In this document: in pieces, positions 17,782 to 28,128 of the stretch
Layout of the letters: each line of letters begins with the position of its first letter
How positions within the stretch are numbered: position 1 is the stretch's first letter
Source of the DNA: Fischerella sp. JS2
GTDB lineage: Bacteria; Cyanobacteriota; Cyanobacteriia; Cyanobacteriales; Nostocaceae
Assembly: GCF_032393985.1 (NCBI RefSeq)
Contig: NZ_CP135918.1
Span: 62,001-126,000, forward strand
DNA: 64,000 nt
Reading direction: 5' to 3'
Notes under the pieces: generated by a model
What the model was told of the DNA's origin: nothing
The model's input: only the letters and a program-made list of their open reading frames with translations
Database searches by the model: none
Translations under genes and position numbers: made by a program

Positions 17782-19968
17782 CTACAAATTTTTTACGACT
17801 GCACCAAAATCTGCTAGTACTCGCGCGTGATTACGCAGCAAACTCAGCAAATTCAATCGATTACGCTTAATATTGGGATCTGGGTCTATAACCAAAACAC
17901 TTTCTGGCCCATCAAAAAAATTACTCACGGTGGGAGCTATCTTTTCTAGTGCTGCTACTAACTGTTGATAATTGCGCGACTTTTGTGCAGCTTGAGTTTG
18001 CGGGACTAATTCTACTAAGGCATGATAAAATGCCGCCTCGCAGGACTTTTGGAATAGTTCTGGCTGAACTATGGAGATGGGGTCAAGCTGTTTAGTATCT
18101 AAATCTCCTTGCGCTGCCAAACGGGTAGAACGGTTGACGGTTTCGTAGATTTTATCTAAAGTTCCATCTGTGCGAATTTGTTGCAGGAATAAGGCGCGAT
18201 CGCGTATATCCAATAAATCTTGTAATGCTCTTTGGGTATATTCGGGGTCATTTTCACCCAAGACAGCGTTTACCAAATCATAATCTATTTGTTTTTCTTC
18301 TTGCAATAAAGTGCGAATACGTTGTAAGAAAAATTCTTGTAAATTCCCAACTAATTCTTCTTTATTTTTGTTATGTTTGGCAACAAAATCTGTGGCAACT
18401 TGCTCCAATAACCACTGTAAATTAATTGCTAAATCTGCTGACCATGTAATGTTGACAACTGCATTTGCAGCCCGTCGCAAGGCAAAAGGATCAGAAGAAC
18501 CTGTGGGAATCATCCCTAAACCAAAAATACCGACTAAAGTATCTAATCTGTCTGCCAAACCCACAACTTGACCTGTAATTGTTTGTGGCAAAATATCATC
18601 TGCACCTCGAGGCAAATAATGTTCAAAAATTGCAGTTGCTACAGCTTCTCCTTCTCCGCTTGCTAAGGCATATTTTTGTCCCATGATTCCCTGCAACTCT
18701 GGAAATTCATAGACCATTTGACTGACTAAATCAGCTTTGCACAATAAAGCGGCACGGTGGATATTATGACTTTGTTCTGGAGTTAATTGTAATTGTTCAG
18801 CAATCTGGGCAGCAATTTTTGAGATGCGTCCAACTTTATCTAACAGTGAACCCAAATCTTCTTGAAAAGTAACTTTTGCTAGCTGGGGCAAAAAACTATC
18901 TAACGGATTTTTTAAATCAGCCTCATAGAAAAATTTACCATCAGCTAAACGAGCGCGAATCACTCTGGCATTACCAACAGCGACAATATCTGATTTTGCT
19001 GGATCACCGTTGGAAATAGTGATAAAATAAGGCAGTAATTCTTGTTGATTACTATCTTTGAATACGGGAAAATAACGCTGGTGATGCACCATTACAGTAG
19101 TAATAACTTCTGTAGGTAAATCCAAAAATTCACTTTCAAATTCACCAATTACCGCAGAAGGCCATTCGACTAGGTTTTTGACTTCTTCTAATAAATCTGG
19201 GTAAATTTCTACAGAACCATTTAACTTGTTGGCAGAGTTTTGCACATCTTCAACAATAATATTTGTCCGTTCCTCAATCTTCACAACAACCGAAGCTAAA
19301 CGCAACCTAGCTACATAATCAGTAGCTTGGGGAATTGTAACTGGTTGAGGATGTAAAACTCGATGACCTTGAGAAATGCGATCGCTTTTAATTGTCTCGG
19401 AACCATTCACTAATTCTATTGGCAAAACAGCATCATCTAACAAACTTACCAACCAACGGATAGGACGAGAAAACCGCAAATCCCCATCACCCCAGCGCAT
19501 CAATCGCTTACCTTCTAAGGCGAAAATCCACTGAGGAACAAGTTCTGTTAAGATCTCTGTTATCTGACGACCAGGAATCAGCTTACGTACAAAAACAAAA
19601 TCCCCTTTATCAGTATTGCGAATTTCTAAAGCATCGAGTTCTACACCTTGCTTTTTGGCAAAACCTTGTGCTGCTGGGGTGGGTTTGCCATTTTTAAAAG
19701 CAGTTTGTGCGGGTGGGCCTTTTATTTCTTCTTCTCTGTCGGCTTGCTGGGATGGTAAACCTTTAATTAGGACTGCTAAACGCCGGGGAGTACCATAAAG
19801 TTCTACAGATTCACTCTTTAAGTTATTTTCTTGGAGGCTTTGAGGAATCAGCGATTTCCACTGTGCAACAGCGCGACTCAAAAAGCTTGCAGGTAATTCT
19901 TCTGTACCAACTTCTAATAAAAATGCTAAGTTCTCTTTTCTATCAATATTTTGAGGCTTTATAAGCAT
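17782..19968 (-). CDS. glyS: Glycyl-tRNA synthetase beta subunit
   Basis: The 728-residue protein is a full-length GlyS, the tRNA-recognising subunit of the alpha2-beta2 glycyl-tRNA synthetase. Hallmarks are [19 protein letters not shown] at the start, [29 protein letters not shown]-like [12 protein letters not shown], an HD-like central part and [16 protein letters not shown]. The C-terminal anticodon-binding region ends [19 protein letters not shown]. The catalytic alpha subunit gene (glyQ) is not in the window. A tRNA-Gly gene lies 435 bp upstream on the same strand. Confidence 0.95.
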   Translation of the reverse strand: MLIKPQNIDRKENLAFLLEVGTEELPASFLSRAVAQWKSLIPQSLQENNLKSESVELYGTPRRLAVLIKGLPSQQADREEEIKGPPAQTAFKNGKPTPAAQGFAKKQGVELDALEIRNTDKGDFVFVRKLIPGRQITEILTELVPQWIFALEGKRLMRWGDGDLRFSRPIRWLVSLLDDAVLPIELVNGSETIKSDRISQGHRVLHPQPVTIPQATDYVARLRLASVVVKIEERTNIIVEDVQNSANKLNGSVEIYPDLLEEVKNLVEWPSAVIGEFESEFLDLPTEVITTVMVHHQRYFPVFKDSNQQELLPYFITISNGDPAKSDIVAVGNARVIRARLADGKFFYEADLKNPLDSFLPQLAKVTFQEDLGSLLDKVGRISKIAAQIAEQLQLTPEQSHNIHRAALLCKADLVSQMVYEFPELQGIMGQKYALASGEGEAVATAIFEHYLPRGADDILPQTITGQVVGLADRLDTLVGIFGLGMIPTGSSDPFALRRAANAVVNITWSADLAINLQWLLEQVATDFVAKHNKNKEELVGNLQEFFLQRIRTLLQEEKQIDYDLVNAVLGENDPEYTQRALQDLLDIRDRALFLQQIRTDGTLDKIYETVNRSTRLAAQGDLDTKQLDPISIVQPELFQKSCEAAFYHALVELVPQTQAAQKSRNYQQLVAALEKIAPTVSNFFDGPESVLVIDPDPNIKRNRLNLLSLLRNHARVLADFGAVVKNL

Positions 19969-20169
19969 AATGCTACACAGTTGCTACACAAATAGTAGGT
20001 TAATGAAGTGTTGTGTTTTTGGCTTTAAGTCTAAAATGATACATAAATGCTATACATTTTTCTGTATAGGTTAGACTTTTATGAATTTTATCATCTGACC
20101 ACCCTTGGGATTATTGACAGTACTGTAACGGCTGACAGGGAAATTGCCCACAATGAGGGATGAAAAATT

Positions 20170-20375
20170 GAGCGAACACAGATGCACACCGATGCACACC
20201 GATGGATTATGAGCTTGCTGCTAAGATTAACTGATATCTTAGTATTAGGCGACTAGAAGTCGCTGCTACACATACAAAACCCACCTCCGTGGGTTTAAAA
20301 CTCTTGATTTTGGGTTAGTCCGCATTGGCGGACTTTGTTTGTATAGGGACGATTTCTAATCACCAGGGCTAAGTG
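20170..20375. repeat. Interspersed repeats between tRNA-Gly and glyS
   Basis: The gap contains gaacacagatgcacaccgat-type repeats (20175-20205) and a hairpin aaacccacctccgtgggttt (about 20277-20296). A second hairpin, gtccgcattggcggac, lies at about 20319-20334. The cacagatgcacac family recurs at 43016, 45356-46015 and 58367-58396. Confidence 0.65.
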
Positions 20376-20402
20376 CTTAGTTTTTCAGAGATTTTACCTA
20401 AA

Positions 20403-20473
20403 AGCGGGCAGCGGGAATCGAACCCGCATCAATAGCTTGGAAGGCTATGGTTTTACCACTAAACTATGCCCGC
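20403..20473 (-). tRNA. tRNA-Gly (anticodon UCC)
   Basis: On the - strand a full cloverleaf folds. The acceptor stem pairs GCGGGCA with TGCCCGC. The D arm contains GTTTAGTGGTAAAAC, the anticodon stem-loop is ATAGC-CTTCCAA-GCTAT, and the T arm is GCGGG-TTCGATT-CCCGC. The loop gives anticodon TCC, hence glycine. No CCA is encoded. Confidence 0.95.
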
Positions 20474-20525
20474 AAAAAATTTTCAACTTCAATAATATAA
20501 CATAAACTTAGCTAAAAATCAAGAA

Positions 20526-21755
20526 CTAACGACGTTCTATTTTGACACGCACAACTAAGTTGCTTTGGGGCGGCTTGCTGCCATCTTGGTTTTTACCAGG
20601 ACTAAATAACACATTCTGAAAAACATCTATCAGAAGTTGCTGATATTTAGTTTTTTTCGTTGCTAGTTCTTCGGGAGTCATATCTATAATCTTAACTTCT
20701 GGGTTGCCATTGGCATCACGAGCAATTAACTTACCTTTTTCATCAATTGCCAAGGAAACAACCAAATCTACATTATTCAAATCCGGTTCGCTGCTGAGAA
20801 AACTTACAGGCAATTCTTTTGTATTGTCTCCCAAAGGTTGAGCCAAAATATCTGGTGGTATATCTTGTCTGACCACCCCTTTTTGGCGTAAATCAATCAT
20901 TTCATCTCTAGAAAAAACATCCCAGGTTGCTACCAATCCACCACTAGTTTGAGTTTCTTCTGGTGGTAATTGGGGTGGTGGTTGCACCGATGGATCTATT
21001 GTTGGTAGCGGCGTTGATTCTCCTAGCGAGATATTAGCATTTGGTTGTTCTGGAAGTTGCTCATTTGTGGAGGGAAAACTATCTTTTGGAGGAGTTGTAG
21101 GGTTTGTATCTGGTAATGAAGCCTGATTTTGCTCATCGGGTATGGGATTTTCCGATTCTGAGGTAGATGTGTCTGTATTATCAGGAGGCGGTGTGGGAGG
21201 TATGGTATCAGGTTGTTGATTTGCTGGTGACTCTGGTGTGGGTGTAGTCTCAGGCTGTTGATTTGCTGGTAACTCTGGTGTGGGTGTAGGGGTTGTGGGT
21301 GTAGATTTAGGTTGTACAGTTGGTTGAGGTTTTGCAGTTGCGGTTGCTTGCTTGGCAACAGTTGGTTTTGGAGAGGGTTGCTGACGTGGAGAAGAATTAG
21401 GGTTAGAGGCGATCGCTGTTTTTTGATCAATTAAAGCGATCGCATCCTCATCGGTTACAGAAGCGGATTTTTGAGTATTTGATGACTGAGGTGAAACTGG
21501 TTTGACTTTGGCTTGTGATTGAACTTTTGCAGATCCTGTTGGGGAAATTTCTATGATTTCAATAGGTATATTGTTACTTGAGTTTTGCTGTCGTCTCAGG
21601 CTCAATTGATATAAGTATGAGCGCAACATCCAAAATGCAAGCAAATGTATGGCTACTGAACCCGTAAATACAGCGACCCACAAACCAGGTGAATCGCTAT
21701 GTCGGCGGTAAATTTGAGATGGAGTTGGTTTTTGATCAGTAACCGATTTTGTCAT
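20526..21755 (-). CDS. TonB-like proline-rich envelope protein
   Basis: Of 409 residues, a short cytoplasmic start is followed by one transmembrane helix (about 27-47, LWVAVFTGSVAIHLLAFWML) and a long Pro/Thr/Gln-rich spacer (about 100-260, with two near-identical TPELPANQQPETTPT-type units). A folded C-terminal domain (about 290-409, VVSLAIDEKGKLIARDANG, QNVLFSPGKNQDG) resembles the TonB C-terminal fold. This is the build of an energy transducer spanning the periplasm to outer-membrane transporters. No ExbB/ExbD or receptor gene is adjacent, so the role is inferred from architecture. Confidence 0.65.
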   Translation of the reverse strand: MTKSVTDQKPTPSQIYRRHSDSPGLWVAVFTGSVAIHLLAFWMLRSYLYQLSLRRQQNSSNNIPIEIIEISPTGSAKVQSQAKVKPVSPQSSNTQKSASVTDEDAIALIDQKTAIASNPNSSPRQQPSPKPTVAKQATATAKPQPTVQPKSTPTTPTPTPELPANQQPETTPTPESPANQQPDTIPPTPPPDNTDTSTSESENPIPDEQNQASLPDTNPTTPPKDSFPSTNEQLPEQPNANISLGESTPLPTIDPSVQPPPQLPPEETQTSGGLVATWDVFSRDEMIDLRQKGVVRQDIPPDILAQPLGDNTKELPVSFLSSEPDLNNVDLVVSLAIDEKGKLIARDANGNPEVKIIDMTPEELATKKTKYQQLLIDVFQNVLFSPGKNQDGSKPPQSNLVVRVKIERR

Positions 21756-21771
21756 AATTTTGCTAATTATT

Positions 21772-21860
21772 GGTTGTTGATTGTTGGTTGTTGATTGTTG
21801 GTTCCGTTAACCATTAACCAATGTACAGACGCGAGGAACATCACGTCTGTACCCACTAAC
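21772..21860. repeat. Repeat block between cyaC and the TonB-like gene
   Basis: The block has ttgttggttgttgattg heptamer runs (21772-21802) and the 30-bp near-palindrome at 21823-21852 shared with three other places in the window. Confidence 0.75.
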
Positions 21861-21878
21861 CACTGACCATTGACCATT

Positions 21879-24800
21879 TTAGCGATTAGCCATTAACTCT
21901 GGCGTTAGAGCGAAGGTAAGAACTGTTTCGTCTACTCCTTTTAGTTCTAGCGGACTACGTTTAATAATTTCTTCCTCTTGTAAATAATCTGCAACCGCCG
22001 CCGAAACTAAGACAGTACCGGGGGCAGCTGCTTGCTGCAATCTTGCAGCAATATTCACACTCGGACCAATAGCTGTATAGTCAGCACGTTCAGAGCTACC
22101 AAACATACCTACCACAGCTGTACCTTGATGGATACCACAGCGAAACTGTACACTTTGACGTTCCGTCGTATCAAAAACACCATGTTCTCGCCAATGTGCG
22201 TTTAACTGTTCTAGCGATCGCAGCATCGCCCTAGCTGTATTCACAGCACGTCGCACCTGTTCGTTAGGTGTTAACTCTTCTGGCGCTCCAAACAAAGCTA
22301 AAATAGCGTCTCCCATAAATTTATCTACAGTACCACCATTATCAAATACCGCTTTTGTCATTACTTCTAAATATTGATTAAGCAACTCAGCGACTCGACG
22401 TGATCTGAGGGTATTTGCTAATTGGGTAAAACCGACAATATCACTAAATAAAACTGTAATTAAGCGCGGTTCCGGACGTAAATCCAGAACTAAGTCTCCA
22501 GCTGCGGCTTTTTGTACTAAAGCTGGTGGTAAAAACCGTTTCAGTACTGATTCAGTTAAATAAGTATTTAATTCTACTACTTTACGTTCAGTAGCCTTCA
22601 AGGCTAACAGATTCCTTACCTCTGCCAAAAGTTCGCGATCATTAAATGGTTTGGCTAAATAAGCATCTGCACCTAGTTCTGTGCCTTCGATGCGAGTTTC
22701 TTCATCAACTTTTGCTGTCAGCAGAATGATTGGTGTTCCTTTTAATTGCTCTTCGTTGCGGATCATCCGAATCATCTCTAGCCCCGATACCACAGGCATC
22801 ATTAAATCACTAACAATCAAGCTAGGTGAAGTTTTCTTGGCTAGTCGGAACCCCTCTAAACCATTATGAGTTGTCCGTACTTGATAGCCGTGGTCGCGAA
22901 GAATACCAGATACGTAAGCTCGTAGATCCGGGTTGTCATCTACAACTAGGATATAGGGGCTAGTGGCTAGAGGCTCGGGGCAAGTGCTAAAATCTTCTTC
23001 CCTAGTCCCTAGTCCCAAATCCCCAGTTCCTTCTTCGATTAATTCTAAATCTGCCAATTCCACAGCAGCACGGCTAAGATTGACTTCTACCGTCACTTCT
23101 GACACTTGATTTGCGGGTAAATGAGCATTACCAGGAGTTAGCCAGACACTAAAGGTAGTACCTTGACTATAAACTGATTCTACAGTTACCTTGCCACCGT
23201 GGAGTTCTACTAATTCTTTAACTAAAGCCAAACCCAAACCTGTGCCTTCATAGGAACGGTTGTCAGAGCCTTCAGCTTGGCGGAAGCGTTCAAATAGGAG
23301 GGGAATTTGTTCTGGGACAATGCCAATACCAGTATCTTCTACTGTCAAAATGCAATGATCATCTTGAGACTGGATGGCAACAGTAATCATACCACCTTCA
23401 GGAGTAAACTTCATGGCATTAGACAGGAGATTGTAAACCACCTTATCGAATTTTTCCATGTCTAAGTATACTTTTGGGCATTTAGCCATGTTGGTGGTCA
23501 GACGTAGTCCTTTTTTTTCACAGTAGGGACGAAACGACTCAACAATTTGGCTGACAAATTCGACTAAATCACAGGGACGAAAACTAGGTTGCATCCGACC
23601 TGCATCTAAGCGTTGCAGATCCAGTAGTTGGTTGACAAGCCTTAACAAACGACGGGAGTTACGTAAGGCGATCGCACTTTGTTCGTAAGATAAACCCTTT
23701 TTGTCAGATACTGCTGTTTCTAGTGGCCCTTGAATAAGGGTGATCGGAGTACGAAATTCGTGGGAAATATTTTGGAAAAACTCGGTTTTTTGTTTGTCTA
23801 ATTCCAGTAAGCGTTCGGCTTGTTCACGGGTTTTTTGGTACAAGTGAGATTGTTGGACTGCGATCGCTGCTTGTGCTGCTACTGCTTTTGCTAATTCAAT
23901 CTCTGAAGGCAACCACTGACGTGATTTTTTACTTTGCTTTAAAGTAATACTACCAATACTTTTACCATCAGCTAAGAGGGGGACTACCATTAGCGATCGC
24001 GCTGGTACTCGCAAATGTAAATCAAAGCCTTTGGTTTCTGGCGGACACTGGCTCATATCTGGGACGATCACCGGTTCTTGTGTCCGTAACATTTCTTGCA
24101 GAATGGGATTTCCTTTGATCGGTGCTTGTGACTGAGGTAAATTATGAGTTTTGACATCCTCAATATTTTTGGGATTATGAGTATTTACATCTTCAGAACT
24201 GTCATACAAACCTACGCAGCGAACAAATTCATCATCTTCTGTCCACAAAGACAGCACACAGCCGTCCACTTGTAAAGCTTGTCCTAATTTTTGGGTAATA
24301 GCAGCAAAAATATCCTGTGGATCTAAACTAGAGCGAATCGCACTGGTAATTGTATTAATCAAAGCTTCCCTTTGAGCCAGCGCACGTACTTGCTCGTAAG
24401 CATAGGCTTGAGACAAAGCTAGAGCCGCTTGATCTGCCACCATCATTACCAACTGCACTTCGTCCTCACTCCAGATCCGAGGTGCATGACACTGGTGCAA
24501 CGCCAGCACAGCCATTAGTTCCTGCCGACAAATCAGTGGCACAATTAGACTAGAGCAAATATTCGCATCAGTGAAAGCAGCAGCACGCGATCGCAACTCA
24601 ACAGCATCCCCTTGAATGCGTTCGTCACTGGCTACATCATGAATTACTTGTACTTCCCGAGTTTCCCAAACTGTTTGAGATAACAGAGCTAATGAGGAGG
24701 TATTTAAATTCTCCCCACTCTCCCAATTCCCCAACTCCCCAGCAGAATTGCAAGGCTTCTGATAAATAAACCCTTCATCAACCAATTGATTCTCTTGGAA

Positions 24801-25355
24801 AGGACGCAACAGGCAAACATCCACCTCCAGCATATGCCCTACCGTATCCACAATTGTTTGCAGAATCTGCCGATAGTCTAAAGCGCTGCGAATAGTATTG
24901 GTAACTGTGTTCAGCAGCGATTCCTGGCGGAGTGTACGAGTTAGTTCACGAGTACGGGCCTTAAGGACGTTGTGGGTATCTAAGGCTTGGCGGACTACTG
25001 CTTTGAGTTCCTCTGCTTCCCACGGTTTAGTGACATATTTGAATACTTTACCAGAGTTAATGGCTTCTACTAGGTCTTCGACATCGGTGTAGCCAGTCAA
25101 AATTATCCTAATAATATCTGGATACTGAGTTGCTGTTAGGCTTAAAAATTCAGTACCACTCATCATTGGCATTCGCTGATCGGAGATGATTACTGACACA
25201 TCTCCCTCCTGCGCCAGCAGCTCCAACGCAGCTGGCCCGGAACCTGCCCTTAACACCTTATAGTCGCGATAAAAAGTGCGGTAAAGCAAGTCTAAGTTGT
25301 CGGGTTCGTCGTCGACAACTAAAATTTTAGGCTTATTGTTTGCTTGGGATTTCAT
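21879..25355 (-). CDS. cyaC: CyaC-type hybrid histidine kinase / class III adenylate cyclase
   Basis: The 1158 residues are arranged as receiver (about 10-125, Asp59), two GAF domains (about 160-315 and 345-500), histidine kinase (His532 in SHEFRTP, ATPase to about 740), second receiver (about 801-915, Asp850) and cyclase (about 965-1150). Metal-binding Asp972 and Asp1016 are present, and Lys1012 and Thr1094 fit ATP rather than GTP as substrate. Order and length equal the CyaC of Anabaena and Spirulina, a light-responsive major cAMP source. Two linkers (204-221 and 776-800) are encoded by DNA like the intergenic repeats. It is monocistronic. Confidence 0.92.
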   Translation of the reverse strand: MKSQANNKPKILVVDDEPDNLDLLYRTFYRDYKVLRAGSGPAALELLAQEGDVSVIISDQRMPMMSGTEFLSLTATQYPDIIRIILTGYTDVEDLVEAINSGKVFKYVTKPWEAEELKAVVRQALDTHNVLKARTRELTRTLRQESLLNTVTNTIRSALDYRQILQTIVDTVGHMLEVDVCLLRPFQENQLVDEGFIYQKPCNSAGELGNWESGENLNTSSLALLSQTVWETREVQVIHDVASDERIQGDAVELRSRAAAFTDANICSSLIVPLICRQELMAVLALHQCHAPRIWSEDEVQLVMMVADQAALALSQAYAYEQVRALAQREALINTITSAIRSSLDPQDIFAAITQKLGQALQVDGCVLSLWTEDDEFVRCVGLYDSSEDVNTHNPKNIEDVKTHNLPQSQAPIKGNPILQEMLRTQEPVIVPDMSQCPPETKGFDLHLRVPARSLMVVPLLADGKSIGSITLKQSKKSRQWLPSEIELAKAVAAQAAIAVQQSHLYQKTREQAERLLELDKQKTEFFQNISHEFRTPITLIQGPLETAVSDKKGLSYEQSAIALRNSRRLLRLVNQLLDLQRLDAGRMQPSFRPCDLVEFVSQIVESFRPYCEKKGLRLTTNMAKCPKVYLDMEKFDKVVYNLLSNAMKFTPEGGMITVAIQSQDDHCILTVEDTGIGIVPEQIPLLFERFRQAEGSDNRSYEGTGLGLALVKELVELHGGKVTVESVYSQGTTFSVWLTPGNAHLPANQVSEVTVEVNLSRAAVELADLELIEEGTGDLGLGTREEDFSTCPEPLATSPYILVVDDNPDLRAYVSGILRDHGYQVRTTHNGLEGFRLAKKTSPSLIVSDLMMPVVSGLEMIRMIRNEEQLKGTPIILLTAKVDEETRIEGTELGADAYLAKPFNDRELLAEVRNLLALKATERKVVELNTYLTESVLKRFLPPALVQKAAAGDLVLDLRPEPRLITVLFSDIVGFTQLANTLRSRRVAELLNQYLEVMTKAVFDNGGTVDKFMGDAILALFGAPEELTPNEQVRRAVNTARAMLRSLEQLNAHWREHGVFDTTERQSVQFRCGIHQGTAVVGMFGSSERADYTAIGPSVNIAARLQQAAAPGTVLVSAAVADYLQEEEIIKRSPLELKGVDETVLTFALTPELMANR
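22956..23030. repeat. Repeat-like stretch in frame in a cyaC linker
   Basis: The + strand contains tccctagtccctagtcccaa and ctagtggctagaggct, the style of intergenic heptamer repeats. It encodes a Gly/Glu-rich segment between kinase and second receiver, where length variation is tolerated. Confidence 0.5.
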
Positions 25356-26112
25356 GCACCGCTTTCCTGCTGCAAAGGCAGTCGGATAAACAATAATCTG
25401 ATCAGATAAGGATGAAACTGACTCAGGTAAGAGCAGAGCATTTTGATGACCTACGCCGTTTGCCCATATGAGTGCTGATTGGAAGAGGGTTTGATCACAG
25501 CCATCTGTCTCAATAAATTATGCCGATTACTGTTTGCTTTGGTGCACCCCAATTAATTTGATGCTCAGTATTAGTTTGACAGAATTTTTGTTTTGTAGCC
25601 AAATCTCTGCTCACCTCCAACGAGAACTGTTCTATAGCATATACAGCAATCCAGGCTGGTTGAACAATCCAACTGAAGCTGCATATTAATTTTTCCCGCC
25701 GTAGCATCGACACTAACACTTTTTGGTAAATTTTATTTATAACAGTCATTTTCAAGTCAGCAATCCTACAATAACTAAGATTAAAGAGCAAAGTATACTA
25801 TTAGACAAATAGCTATTTACAATTTAGCCATTAGGATTATCAACTAGACAAGTAGTAACAGAAGAGATAATAGGGTAGGGAGAAAGTAAGGGAAACCAGA
25901 CCAGGAGGACAAGGAGGAAACTAATCGGTTATTCAGTTATCAAATTAAATGGTCACTGTTCACTGATTCATGCTCAGTCCCCTGTCCCCTGTCCCCTGTC
26001 CTCTATCTTCTATCGCCTACACCAACTTTTTTAAGTTTTTCACATAGTATTGAATGGTGTTTTACGATATTTGAAAGGATTTTTGTTCTATTAATTCACC
26101 ACATAACTAGCC
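25356..26112. other. Region between cyaC and the GNAT gene, no confident gene
   Basis: It contains a 93-codon open frame (25510-25791, - strand) with no recognisable family and poor coding character. Short repeats follow (25861-25925 purine-rich; 25979-26003 with cccctgt units). The promoter of cyaC should lie next to 25356-25500. Confidence 0.45.
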
Positions 26113-26733
26113 TTGACACCCTGGTTTTTCCAACAATCCCATCAACCGCCAGTCACAGCAGCATCTGCTGAACAAGCTTCCTATCGGTTCCAAGTCCGTA
26201 CAGCTACACTTGCTGATTTGACTAGCGTTGCCCAAATTATTGCTGAAAGCTTTCACTCCCAAAATGGTATCTGGGCATGGGCTTTCCCTTTGCTACGCTT
26301 GGGTATTTATGAAGATTTAAGACATCGACTAGTATCATCTACGTCCCAGCACGTCTGTTTAGTTGTCGTTGACACCGCAGCCAATACACCGAATAACTTA
26401 GTTGGTACTTTGGAGGTAGGTGTGCGGTTCAGTGATTCTTGGACAGAGGTCGGCAAAGTTTTTCCTTACCTGTCTAATTTAGCTGTTTCCTCAAAGTGCC
26501 GTAGACAGGGTGCAGCCTCTCAATTACTTCAAGCTAGTGAAAAATTTGTTAGAGAATGGGGATTTGAAGATTTATATCTCCATGTCCTAGAAAACAACCA
26601 TCAGGCACGGCAACTCTATCTCAAGTTCGGATATCGGGTGCATAAAGTGGAATCTAATTGGAATATATTATTTTTTAGAAACTCAAGACAGATATTATTG
26701 CATAAGCATCTTATGCTCAATTCGACTAGCTAA
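26113..26733 (+). CDS. GNAT family N-acetyltransferase
   Basis: The 206-residue protein starts at a TTG; no ATG lies ahead of the conserved region. Residues about 28-190 are a GNAT fold: RTATLADLTSVAQIIAESF, the YLSNLAVSSKCRRQGAASQL motif A that binds the acetyl-CoA pyrophosphate, and LHVLENNHQARQLYLKFGYR. It transfers an acetyl group to an amine, but the substrate is unknown. The closest architecture is of the RimI-like cyanobacterial type. It stands alone, with long AT-rich DNA downstream. Confidence 0.8.
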   Translation: MTPWFFQQSHQPPVTAASAEQASYRFQVRTATLADLTSVAQIIAESFHSQNGIWAWAFPLLRLGIYEDLRHRLVSSTSQHVCLVVVDTAANTPNNLVGTLEVGVRFSDSWTEVGKVFPYLSNLAVSSKCRRQGAASQLLQASEKFVREWGFEDLYLHVLENNHQARQLYLKFGYRVHKVESNWNILFFRNSRQILLHKHLMLNSTS

Positions 26734-27548
26734 TTTTTTAGTGATGGGTGGACGAAAAATGTCAACTTTCCTTTACTTATAACTAGGAATAGCATAGAAA
26801 AGTCTTTTTACCTGTTTACTGTATCTTTTGTCTTCTACTCATCCTCAATTTGATAATTGCAATTAATTCCTTGCTAAATCATGGAAAACTTTGCTTGACT
26901 GAGTATTCGGTTGCTCTTAGCCATATATAGTTAATTTCTAATCACTTTGTAATTTGATGGTTTTAATAAATTTTTATTACATTAGTTAAATAGATGTATA
27001 TCTTTTCTAGTGAAATTTAGAATAATGCTGGCCAAGCTAATTTTTGATAAAATCTCCTATAAATTAAAAACTAATACTTTTATATAAAATTTGGAAAACA
27101 TTATAGTGTCTTGTTAAAATGTAATTATGAATTTGTCAGAACAAAAATATATGTTTTTTTATTATATACTGTTTAAATTTATTGAGCAAAAAATAATATA
27201 TCTAACATTAGTAATGATTTATGAGTAAAATATAAAATATCTCGTTATGTTAAATATATTCAGTGGAAATACTATAAGTAATCTGTCAAAACCTTACAAT
27301 AACTTTGTATTAAAAATCTTCATCTTTATAGAAACTTTAAAAAAAATACCATTATCCTAGCAGACAAATCAATGTTAAATCTCATAAAATATGGATAATC
27401 AATTACAGCACAGTCTCTATTAATTTTCATCATAAGTTACATTCACAAAATACATCTTGTTAATAAGAAAATAAAAAATTTGATTTAATAGCAATATATC
27501 TATATTAGGCACAAACTATTCCCAAATTCATCCTCGTTTTGAAAGAAG
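26734..27548. other. Very AT-rich gap without a gene
   Basis: About 815 bp with many homopolymer A/T runs, no tandem repeats and no open frame with protein-like character. It probably includes the promoter of the next gene. No repeat family seen elsewhere in the window is present. Confidence 0.4.
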
Positions 27549-28103
27549 ATGGATAGCGAAAAAAATCAACGCTATCAGACTGCTATGGTATCTACTTATT
27601 ACCCAGACACAAGTTTTCTTGACTATATTGTCATGTCAGATGGAACTGAGCAATCCTATGGCTCGGATATCCTAACAAATTTGCTGAGTAGAAAGGTTTT
27701 CATTGTTAACAGTCGAAGACGAAATGGGTTGATACTCTTTAAACGCTATCATACAGAGTTTGCTGGTCCAGGAGCAGCTGTAGGTGGTGATTATGATTGT
27801 GATTGTCAGGGAGTATTACCAATAGGAAATTTATCTTTATTAACTCCTGAAACCAATGAAGATCGGCAGAAAGCTTATTTAATTAGGCGACAATGGATTC
27901 GGTTAATCAAACAGATTACAGAAAACCCTGTTCCTACTCAGCGAGTTCAAAAGATTCTTGATCAATTTGAACAGTACTTTCCGCTTGAGACGGTAGAACA
28001 TTTGCCAGATGAGGCATTTGCACTATTAGTAGGTGTTTTACCACAAACAGTTTCAATCGTACGCCGTTTAGGCAGTAATGTAGATAGTAGACTAATTTAT
28101 TAA
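27549..28103 (+). CDS. Conserved unknown protein
   Basis: The 184-residue soluble protein has YPDTSFLDYIVMSDGTEQSYG near the start, a basic strand KVFIVNSRRRNGLILFKRYH, a Gly/Asp/Cys patch (GGDYDCDCQG, about residues 81-90) and a helical C-terminal third. The two cysteines in CDC could bind metal but have no partners nearby. No known family was recognised. It is convergent with the YqiA-like gene. The AAAGAAG before the ATG could serve as a weak ribosome site. Confidence 0.55.
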   Translation: MDSEKNQRYQTAMVSTYYPDTSFLDYIVMSDGTEQSYGSDILTNLLSRKVFIVNSRRRNGLILFKRYHTEFAGPGAAVGGDYDCDCQGVLPIGNLSLLTPETNEDRQKAYLIRRQWIRLIKQITENPVPTQRVQKILDQFEQYFPLETVEHLPDEAFALLVGVLPQTVSIVRRLGSNVDSRLIY

Positions 28104-28128
28104 GCTTATTTAACTTTATATTTATGTT

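Noticed and set aside
25510-25791. A 93-codon open frame upstream of cyaC
   Set aside because: No conserved motif, odd composition and no clear ribosome site; it lies where the cyaC promoter should be.
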